A stretch of 64,000 bases of DNA from Candidatus Gastranaerophilales bacterium (lineage in GTDB: Bacteria > Cyanobacteriota > Vampirovibrionia > Gastranaerophilales > Gastranaerophilaceae), in assembly GCA_944324445.1 (NCBI GenBank), contig CALUWL010000003.1, positions 1-64,000 on the forward strand. The letters run 5' to 3'. A program made the position numbers and the translations under genes. Under the pieces are notes generated by a model. It had not been told where the DNA came from. It ran no database searches and saw nothing but the letters and a program-made list of their open reading frames with translations. Positions 57,253-64,000 of the stretch are shown here, piece by piece (positions within the stretch are counted from its first letter, which is position 1; each line of letters begins with the position of its first letter).

Positions 57253-58285
57253 CTTCATATTCTTTAATTTGATTTAAAGTATATTCACTCATATTGCACC
57301 CTGAATAAAATGCTTTATACCAATCTACCGTATATTTTATAGTTTTGTTAATATCTAAGGCACACTTCCAATTAAGTTCACTTTCAGCTTTTTTTGGATC
57401 AAGCATAAGTAATGTTGCTTCATGCAAAGAATCTTGCCTATTAATCTTAACATTACCGCTACCCCAATATAATATAACATTTTCTACAATCTCACTAACG
57501 CTCAAAACACAAGAGCTATCAGGTCCAAAATTATATGCTTGAGCAAATTTAGCACCATTTTTATATAATTTCTGAGCTAAAATCATATATCCTCTTAAGG
57601 GCTCTAATACATGCTGCCAAGGACGAATTGCATTAGGATATCTTATTTCAATAATTTTATTTTGAGATAAATAACGCATACAATCTGGAATTAACCTATC
57701 AACTGCCCAATCGCCGCCCCCTATTACGTTACCTGCCCGAGCTGTTGCAAGAAAATAACCATTATTTAAAAATGAGCGACGATAAGAAGAAGATAAAATT
57801 TCAACACATCCCTTAGAGGATGAATACATATCATATCCGCCCATAGGATCAGTTTCTTTGTAGGCAATATTAGTCTCTTTATTTTCATAGCATTTATCTG
57901 TAGTGATGTTTACAAATGCTTTAACACTGTCAACAGCTCTTGCGGCTTCTAATACATTTAAAGTTCCCATAACATTTGTTTCATACGTTTCAATGGGTTT
58001 TTTATAAGAAAGTCTAACTAAGGGCTGAGCAGCTAGATGAAACACTATTTCAGGTTTAAAACTATTAAAAACTTGTTTTAAATTATCAATATTTCTAATA
58101 TCTCCAATATTAGAACGGCAATAAGATACAATATTTGCTTGATTAAACAAAGATTCTTCTTCAGCAGCAAGAGAATATCCGCAAACGTCAGCACCTAAAT
58201 AAGATAGCCACATTGTAAGCCAACTACCTTTAAAACCGGTGTGTCCTGTTATTAATATTTTTTTATTTTTAAAAAAATCAAACAT
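57236..58285 (-). CDS. rfbG: CDP-glucose 4,6-dehydratase
   Basis: 349 residues of extended SDR type. NAD site GHTGFKGSWLTMWL, catalytic YSSSKG (YxxxK), and FVNITTDKCYENKE with the Thr-Asp-Lys triad of dehydratases. Makes CDP-4-keto-6-deoxyglucose for 3,6-dideoxyhexoses or related sugars. The last five codons lie inside the adhesin 2 coding end on the other strand. Downstream of rfbF by zero nt. Confidence 0.92.
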   Translation of the reverse strand: MFDFFKNKKILITGHTGFKGSWLTMWLSYLGADVCGYSLAAEEESLFNQANIVSYCRSNIGDIRNIDNLKQVFNSFKPEIVFHLAAQPLVRLSYKKPIETYETNVMGTLNVLEAARAVDSVKAFVNITTDKCYENKETNIAYKETDPMGGYDMYSSSKGCVEILSSSYRRSFLNNGYFLATARAGNVIGGGDWAVDRLIPDCMRYLSQNKIIEIRYPNAIRPWQHVLEPLRGYMILAQKLYKNGAKFAQAYNFGPDSSCVLSVSEIVENVILYWGSGNVKINRQDSLHEATLLMLDPKKAESELNWKCALDINKTIKYTVDWYKAFYSGCNMSEYTLNQIKEYEAISPI

Positions 58286-59065
58286 CTATTTTCTCCAAAT
58301 AGCCCAAGGCGCATGACCTGTCATCCACATATTTGTTAATTCATTTTTATCCTTTAAAGTGTCCATCGGCCGCCAAAAACCATTATGCTTATAAGAATTT
58401 AACTGTTTGTTTTTTGCTAAATTTTCTAAGGGTTCTCTTTCAAATATTGTTAATTCATCATCAACAATATAGTCATAAACTTCAGGTTCACAAACAAAAA
58501 ATCCGCCATTAACCCAAGAATTATCACCCTTAGGTTTTTCGCTAAAAGCAGAAATGGCACCATCTGCTTCAATATTCAATGCACCATATTTACCGGTCGG
58601 CTGAACAGCTGTCATGGTTACAATCTTGTTTGATTTTTTATGATTATCTAATAATTTGTTAATATCGACATCAGCAACACCATCACCATAAGTAAGCATA
58701 AAAGGCTCATCTTGAGTATAAAACTTAGCTTTTGCTATCCTGCCACCCGTCATCGTATCAGGACCAGTATATAACATTGTAACTTTCCAAGGCTCAACTC
58801 TTTGCTCATGGATTTCAACTGCATTAGTTTCCATATCAATAGTAATATCTGAATATCTTGTGTAATAATTCAAAAAATAATCTTTTATAACGTGAGATTT
58901 ATATCCGGTTAAAATAATAAAATCGTTAAATCCGTAATATGAATATATTTTCATAATATGCCACAAAATCGGTCTTCCGCCAATTTCAACCATAGGTTTT
59001 GGCTTTAGGTCGGTTTCTTCACTCAATCTTGTACCAAGTCCGCCTGCTAAGATTACAACTTTCAT
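58286..59065 (-). CDS. rfbF: Glucose-1-phosphate cytidylyltransferase
   Basis: 259 residues. Nucleotidyltransferase signature LAGGLGTRLSEETDLKPKPM and a second GRPILWHIMKIYS, LTYGDGVADVDINKL with the metal aspartates. Makes CDP-glucose from CTP, the substrate for rfbG. AGAGGG before the ATG. No RfbH seen in the window. Confidence 0.94.
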   Translation of the reverse strand: MKVVILAGGLGTRLSEETDLKPKPMVEIGGRPILWHIMKIYSYYGFNDFIILTGYKSHVIKDYFLNYYTRYSDITIDMETNAVEIHEQRVEPWKVTMLYTGPDTMTGGRIAKAKFYTQDEPFMLTYGDGVADVDINKLLDNHKKSNKIVTMTAVQPTGKYGALNIEADGAISAFSEKPKGDNSWVNGGFFVCEPEVYDYIVDDELTIFEREPLENLAKNKQLNSYKHNGFWRPMDTLKDKNELTNMWMTGHAPWAIWRK

Positions 59066-59126
59066 AGATACCCTCTATTTAAAATAATTATGATTATGTT
59101 AACATAAATAAAAAAGAAGGTGGAAT

Positions 59127-59663
59127 ATGATATTTACAAAACTTGAAATAGATGGAGCATATTTAATTGAACCGGAACCCTATAATGATAACAGAGGTTT
59201 TTTTGCCAGAGGATTTTGCAAAAAGGAATTAAAAGATAAAACAGGTATCGATTTTGATGTATGTCAGGCAAATATTTCTTACAACATAAAAAAAGGCACA
59301 ATAAGAGGCATGCACTATCAAATTCCGCCTTATGAAGAGCAAAAAATTGTATCATGTGTTAAAGGCGCTATATTTGATGTCGTTTTAGATTTAAGAAAAG
59401 ATAGCAAAACATATCTTAAATGGCTTGGTTTTGAATTAAGTGAAGACAATTATAAAATGTTATTAATTCCAAAAGGTTGCGCGCATGGCTTTCAATCTCT
59501 TGTTGATAATACCGTATTAAATTACAAAGTCGATCAATATTTTAACCCTGCTGCAGATAGCGGCGTAAGATACAATGACCCGTTAATTAACATCGATTTT
59601 CCAATTAAAACCGATATAACAATTTCAGATAAAGATAAAAAACATAAAGACTGGATATATTAA
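59127..59663 (+). CDS. dTDP-4-dehydrorhamnose 3,5-epimerase-like (RmlC) protein
   Basis: 178-residue cupin. Motifs: [26 protein letters not shown] (with the catalytic His), [27 protein letters not shown], and [10 protein letters not shown]. Next to CDP-sugar genes it may act on CDP-4-keto-6-deoxyglucose instead of the dTDP sugar; substrate is inferred. AAGGTGG before the ATG. Its stop overlaps the acetyltransferase stop by 4 nt. Confidence 0.85.
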   Translation: MIFTKLEIDGAYLIEPEPYNDNRGFFARGFCKKELKDKTGIDFDVCQANISYNIKKGTIRGMHYQIPPYEEQKIVSCVKGAIFDVVLDLRKDSKTYLKWLGFELSEDNYKMLLIPKGCAHGFQSLVDNTVLNYKVDQYFNPAADSGVRYNDPLINIDFPIKTDITISDKDKKHKDWIY

Positions 59664-60325
59664 GGTTCAAAGAATTTTTTAAATTCATGTATGTTTTCTT
59701 TATTTAATTCACACTTAATAATAAAATCACTGTACTGTTTTATTTTATCGGTATTTATTTTTGAATAATCAGCAAAGGTTAAAAGTTCATTAATTACATC
59801 TCTATCAAAACGATACTTAATAATTTTTGCCGGAGATCCTGCAACAACACTATAAGGTTCGACATCTTTTGTAACAACAGAACCCGCCGCAACAACAGCG
59901 CCCTGACCTATTGTAACTCCACCCAAAATCGTCGCTCCGGTAGCAATCCATACGTCGTCCATTACATTAATAGTATAGTCCTTGTTTATAAGGGAGCTAT
60001 CAATATCATGAATGATATACGGATAAATAGCAAAAGTGCTTAAGGTTTTTGTTGAATGCACTCCGCCTAAAATAAAATTTACACCGTGTGCGATTGAACA
60101 AAATTTTCCTATATTAAGTTTTGAGTCATCCCCAAAATACAAAAAATTAATCGGACCGTAAGAATAATTACCAACAAATAAGCGCTCAAGATGGTCAATA
60201 GAATACTTTTCAAGTCCAAATACATTACTATTTGAAAATCTGCCTTTAATATAAGCTTGCTTTTCTTTTTTCATCTGACGCTTAACATAGGACCTTGGAA
60301 TAAATTTAGAAAAAAACGATGTCAT
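59660..60325 (-). CDS. CatB-like hexapeptide acetyltransferase
   Basis: 221 residues from the ATG at 60325; a TTG at 60352 is in frame. Left-handed beta-helix repeats: [19 protein letters not shown] and [21 protein letters not shown], then [20 protein letters not shown]. Xenobiotic-type O-acetyltransferases of this fold act on antibiotics or sugars; here a sugar is likely given the neighbours. Confidence 0.85.
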   Translation of the reverse strand: MTSFFSKFIPRSYVKRQMKKEKQAYIKGRFSNSNVFGLEKYSIDHLERLFVGNYSYGPINFLYFGDDSKLNIGKFCSIAHGVNFILGGVHSTKTLSTFAIYPYIIHDIDSSLINKDYTINVMDDVWIATGATILGGVTIGQGAVVAAGSVVTKDVEPYSVVAGSPAKIIKYRFDRDVINELLTFADYSKINTDKIKQYSDFIIKCELNKENIHEFKKFFEP

Positions 60326-60552
60326 GTATTTAAAAAACCTTCTGAATATCAATGTTTTGACTTATACTAACACGTGAATACAAATCTGTAAAGGAATAAT
60401 TTGAGATTGTATAAATACCAATATATGTGCATATATAAGTTTTTTAAAATCATGATAATAATATAAAATATATAAATTAAATTGCTAACTTTTACTGTAC
60501 AAAAAAATATTAGAGTGATAAAATTCAATATAGTTTTAAAAAGAGGAGAAGT

Positions 60553-61881
60553 ATGAGAGATTGCTTATCAATAATTGAAGAATTTAAGAAAAATCAAAAT
60601 AACATTGAAAAATCTATTGAACTTGCCGATAAAATAACTGATAAACTTAAAAATTATAAGTTAGCTGTTTATCCCGCAGGTGTAAACGGACATTTGATAC
60701 AAGAAACACTATTGCAATACAATATTCGAGTTGATAAATTTTTTGATAAGAATTATAACAAAATTGTTCAAGTAAACGGAGTAAAGGTATTGGCGCCTGA
60801 TGAAATAGAGCAGTGTGATGATAACACTATTCTTTTAATTTGTGCCAATTTAAGAACTCGATATGATTTCTTTTTTGAAAACGCAAAAAAAATCAATCCT
60901 AATATTAAAATTTTGAATGGCGAAATGCTAAATAGAATGTTAAAATATTCAAATTGCTTCAATAAATTTAAAAACAACAAACAAATAAATCTATATGAAT
61001 GCGAGCATTGCGGATTTGAAAAACAATACTGTCCAATTGCTACAATGAGTCTTAAAAAATTTGCAAACCATAAAGAACTGCCAAACGATACAAGAAGCGA
61101 TAAATTCGATTGGTTCGGCTATATCGTAAGTCAAACTTGCACACTAAAATGCAAACATTGCTGCGAGCAAGTTGCACTACTAAATGATAAAGGTTTTACA
61201 CCGGTTGAAGAATTAGTTAAAGATGTTAAAAAATTAGCAGAAAGCACCAAGTGGCTTATTTTCGTTGAATTAATTGGCGGCGAACCTTTTTTACATCCAA
61301 ATATTGAAGAATTAATAACAGAACTATTAAAAATTGAAAATATAGGGTATATAAAATCATTTACAAATGCAACTGTTATTCCTTCAGACGAACTATGCGA
61401 AATAATGAAAAACCCCCGCTTTATGTTGCATATGTCAAACTACGAAAATATATTAAGCGGCAAGCTTCTTGAAAATATTCATAAAACAAGAGAAAAACTA
61501 AAAGAAAAAGGTGTTAATTATCTTTTTACTCCAAATTTTGAATGGCTGGACTTTACAGGATATGAACTAAATCCAAACCAAACTGATGAACAATCATTAA
61601 AAAAAGCATTCAACGATTGTTTTATTAGTAACTGTAATAGAGTATATAAAGGTGTTTTATACAGATGTCCTCATCAATATTCAGGAATTCAACTCGGCAA
61701 ACTAAAAAAACTTCCTATTGAATGTATTGATATTCATACTATGGATAAAGAGGAACTATCAGCCAAACTGCAAGAATTTGCACAATTAGATTATATTGAT
61801 GCATGTAAATATTGTAAATTACCTTATGATGCAAAGCCCGTTCCTGCAGGCGAACAGCTAGGGGAAAAAGTACATGCTTAA
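60553..61881 (+). CDS. Radical SAM enzyme with N-terminal Rossmann-like domain
   Basis: 442 residues. Residues 1-130 look like a Rossmann-like domain (KLAVYPAGVNGHLIQETLLQ, then RVDKFFDKN) as found fused in surface-glycan enzymes. A CEHC...C cluster lies about 150-160. The radical SAM core has CTLKCKHC (Cys 196, 200, 203; CxxxCxxC) then VELIGGEPFLHP. C-terminal cysteines CKYC near residue 428 may bind a second cluster. GAGGAG upstream. The substrate is unknown. Confidence 0.82.
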   Translation: MRDCLSIIEEFKKNQNNIEKSIELADKITDKLKNYKLAVYPAGVNGHLIQETLLQYNIRVDKFFDKNYNKIVQVNGVKVLAPDEIEQCDDNTILLICANLRTRYDFFFENAKKINPNIKILNGEMLNRMLKYSNCFNKFKNNKQINLYECEHCGFEKQYCPIATMSLKKFANHKELPNDTRSDKFDWFGYIVSQTCTLKCKHCCEQVALLNDKGFTPVEELVKDVKKLAESTKWLIFVELIGGEPFLHPNIEELITELLKIENIGYIKSFTNATVIPSDELCEIMKNPRFMLHMSNYENILSGKLLENIHKTREKLKEKGVNYLFTPNFEWLDFTGYELNPNQTDEQSLKKAFNDCFISNCNRVYKGVLYRCPHQYSGIQLGKLKKLPIECIDIHTMDKEELSAKLQEFAQLDYIDACKYCKLPYDAKPVPAGEQLGEKVHA

Positions 61882-63019
61882 CGGAAAGTATGAAAATTCA
61901 ACCATATACTATTTTGGTAAGGATACCGAAAAATTTATAGCAGATGAGCTTAAAGGTAAATATAACAATGTCTTACTTCATTTTGGGAAAGAAAGCTTTA
62001 AAACAAGCAGCCTGTATCCTAAAATAACTGAAATACTTAACAATGCCGGTATTAAATATACAGAACTTGGGGGAGTTGAATCAAATCCAAAGGCTGATCT
62101 TGTATATAAAGGTATTGAGATTTGCAAAAGTAAAGATATTGATTTTATCTTAGCTGTTGGCGGGGGCAGTGTTATAGATAGCGCCAAAGCAATTGCTATA
62201 GGTTCATTATTTGACGGAGATTTTTGGGATATATATTTAAACAAAGTTCCTTGTCCCAATAAAATTTTACCTTTCGCGACAGTTTTAACAAATTGCGGTT
62301 CAGGGTCTGAAACAAGTACCACAAGTGTTATTACAAAGGAAAATTGCAAAATTCCTTTATATAACCCGATTCTTCGCTCAAAATTTACTATAATGAATCC
62401 GCAAAACACTATTACGGTGCCAATTTACCCAACATTATGCGGCATATTTGATTCAATCACTCATATTTTTGAAAGATATTTTTCTAATACAGAATTTGTT
62501 GATTGTTCAGATAGATTATGCGAAGGCTTAATATTAACCCTTATGAAATATGCAAAATTAGTTAAAAATGAGCCTAAAAATTATGATTATAGAGCAGAGA
62601 TTATGTGGGCATGCAAAATGGCAACTGATCCTATTATATCCTTTGGACGCAAAGAAGATTGGTCAAGTCATATTATTGCTCATTTTATCGGCGGCTTAAC
62701 AAATAGAAGTCATGGCGAAATATTATCAATCATATATCCTGCTTGGCTTGAGTATTGTGCTGGCGCGAATGAAAAACTTATGAAGCAATTTTCAAAAAGA
62801 ATATTTAATACGGAAGATATCGATGTAGCCATAAAATCACTTAGATATTTTATTCAAGAGATCGGTTTACCACTAAAATTAAGCGAAATTGGTTTCGATA
62901 AAAAATACTTTGACTACATTGCAAACGAATGCGCCAAAATAAATCCAAGCAGCACCATAGGAAACTTCAAGAGATTAGACAAAAAAGATATAATTAATAT
63001 TTTAGAAAGTGTTTGGTAA
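61874..63019 (+). CDS. Iron-type alcohol dehydrogenase
   Basis: 381 residues. NAD site AVGGGSVIDSAKAIA, TNCGSGSETSTTSVIT, and ligands in DSITHIFERY plus SSHIIAHFIGGLTNRSHGE. Resembles bacterial butanol-dehydrogenase-like proteins. ATG overlaps the radical SAM stop by 8 nt, so the two are coupled. Could reduce a sugar aldehyde or an intermediate of the radical enzymes; not shown. Confidence 0.85.
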   Translation: MLNGKYENSTIYYFGKDTEKFIADELKGKYNNVLLHFGKESFKTSSLYPKITEILNNAGIKYTELGGVESNPKADLVYKGIEICKSKDIDFILAVGGGSVIDSAKAIAIGSLFDGDFWDIYLNKVPCPNKILPFATVLTNCGSGSETSTTSVITKENCKIPLYNPILRSKFTIMNPQNTITVPIYPTLCGIFDSITHIFERYFSNTEFVDCSDRLCEGLILTLMKYAKLVKNEPKNYDYRAEIMWACKMATDPIISFGRKEDWSSHIIAHFIGGLTNRSHGEILSIIYPAWLEYCAGANEKLMKQFSKRIFNTEDIDVAIKSLRYFIQEIGLPLKLSEIGFDKKYFDYIANECAKINPSSTIGNFKRLDKKDIINILESVW

Positions 63020-63021
63020 AA

Positions 63022-64000
63022 ATGGAAATATGCAACAACTACTTGAACGAAGATAGTTTCTTAAAAATAGCTCATAAATACGTTGATGTATTTAAAAATT
63101 CAGAAGTAGCCCTATGGGGGAAAGGAAAACAAATCAATGTTCTCTTAAAATACTGCAAAGACTTAAATATAAAATATATTATTGATAAAAATGCAGCCTT
63201 AAGTGGAAAAACTAAAATCTGCAACAAAGAATTTGACGTGTTTTCTCCACAAAAATTACTCCAAGACAAAGATAAAGGCATAAAGATTATAGTAATGCTT
63301 GCGGGAAGTGATTATGAAGATATATCAGAAGAATTATTTAAAATGGGCTTCAACAATAATGACTTTTGCTGTGCTTATGATTATGTTGTTGCATATAATA
63401 TTATAAACAACAATAAGTTAGTAGTACCCAATTTAGAGTTAATTGTTACAACTGTATGCACATTAAAATGCAAAAATTGTATAGCAAAAATTCCTTATTT
63501 TGACAAAAGCAAAATTTTCCACAGACCATTTGAAAAGTTGAAAACTGAAATTGACAATATATTTAATAAATTTGACTACATTGGCAGATTTCAATTAGCC
63601 ACAGGAGAAGTTTTATTGCATCCTGAACTTCCTAAAATAATTGAATATGTGGCCTTAAACTATAAAGATAAATATGATCATTTCACATTTGTTACTAATG
63701 GAACAATAGTTCCAAACGACGAAAAACTTTCGTATATTTCAAAATATATCGACTTTATACAAATTTCACCGTACTTTAATGAAGAATTAAAAGGTCTATT
63801 AAAAGTAGACAAATTAATAGAAAAATTTAAAAAATATCAAATCAGTTATTTATACGGACATTATGCAACAGGTAGAGAACTCCCAAAATGGAATGACATA
63901 GGAGATATGGTTACAAATCAAAACAGATCAAACGAAGAAAATATACGAATATACCAAAAATGTCTCATGAATGTCTGCAAATGCATATCGGACAATTTGA
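63022..64000 (+). CDS. Second radical SAM enzyme with N-terminal Rossmann-like domain, 3' end outside window
   Basis: At least 326 residues; the frame is open to the window edge. Starts 2 nt after the ADH stop. N-terminal SEVALWGKGKQINVLLKYCK and YIIDKNAAL recall the same Rossmann-like domain as in the gene at 60553. Radical SAM cluster CTLKCKNC (Cys 146, 150, 153), then FQLATGEVLLHPEL. A CLMNVCKC stretch near the edge may be an auxiliary cluster. Confidence 0.82.
   Translation, partial: MEICNNYLNEDSFLKIAHKYVDVFKNSEVALWGKGKQINVLLKYCKDLNIKYIIDKNAALSGKTKICNKEFDVFSPQKLLQDKDKGIKIIVMLAGSDYEDISEELFKMGFNNNDFCCAYDYVVAYNIINNNKLVVPNLELIVTTVCTLKCKNCIAKIPYFDKSKIFHRPFEKLKTEIDNIFNKFDYIGRFQLATGEVLLHPELPKIIEYVALNYKDKYDHFTFVTNGTIVPNDEKLSYISKYIDFIQISPYFNEELKGLLKVDKLIEKFKKYQISYLYGHYATGRELPKWNDIGDMVTNQNRSNEENIRIYQKCLMNVCKCISDNL

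Overview
The window looks like a chromosome segment of an AT-rich, fermentative, two-membrane bacterium. The best guess is the non-photosynthetic cyanobacterial sister lineage (Vampirovibrionia/Melainabacteria, Gastranaerophilales type from gut). The arguments are: a two-domain ThiE of the cyanobacterial layout; a full inner-core lipid A/LPS block (lptC, lptA, lpxI, lpxB); adhE next to rex; ThyX instead of ThyA; and no respiratory or photosynthesis genes. This assignment is inference from gene content; no 16S or other marker is present.

Region 1 (1-24.9 kb) is housekeeping: threonine synthase (cut by the window edge), leuS, deoB, an Orn/Lys/Arg decarboxylase, ligA, a SIMPL-domain secreted protein, a SWIM-SNF2 helicase, prfA-thyX-rpmE, lepA, a Nudix hydrolase with thiE, an ECF sigma factor with a small partner, murA, yidC, mnmE, a LysM-like protein and an FAD oxidoreductase. 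Several genes have a -10 box 6-7 nt before the ATG, suggesting leaderless mRNAs.

Region 2 (25.0-30.6 kb) is the most striking feature: a complete microvirus prophage of gokushovirus type, all genes on the minus strand (ORF5, VP3, a 39-aa protein, VP1 capsid, VP2, two small ORFs, a basic VP8-like protein, VP4 replication initiator). It is bounded by two 28-bp sites that match the XerCD dif architecture. Joining the outer arms rebuilds a near-canonical dif, so the phage appears to sit in the chromosome dimer-resolution site and to use host XerCD, as it carries no integrase. This also marks the window as the probable replication terminus.

Region 3 (30.7-47.6 kb) holds a NarL-type response regulator, a rhodanese gene behind three repeated operator-like boxes, rex and adhE, a TOPRIM protein, a degenerate SDR, a phosphodiester glycosidase, and the minus-strand block lptC-lptA-lpxI-lpxB-pgsA-like-trmL-nnrD, followed by a calpain-family protease and an HD hydrolase.

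Region 4 (47.7-64 kb) is a surface-structure island. Two giant autotransporters with 18 and 15 GGAI/FxxN (chlamydial Pmp-like) repeats enclose two GT2 glycosyltransferases. Their last 1,584 bp appear identical, a substrate for recombination. Next come CDP-glucose synthesis/dehydration genes (rfbF, rfbG), an RmlC-like epimerase, a hexapeptide acetyltransferase, and an operon of radical SAM enzyme, iron-type alcohol dehydrogenase and a second radical SAM enzyme cut by the window end. Together these suggest a cell-surface glycan and adhesin locus.
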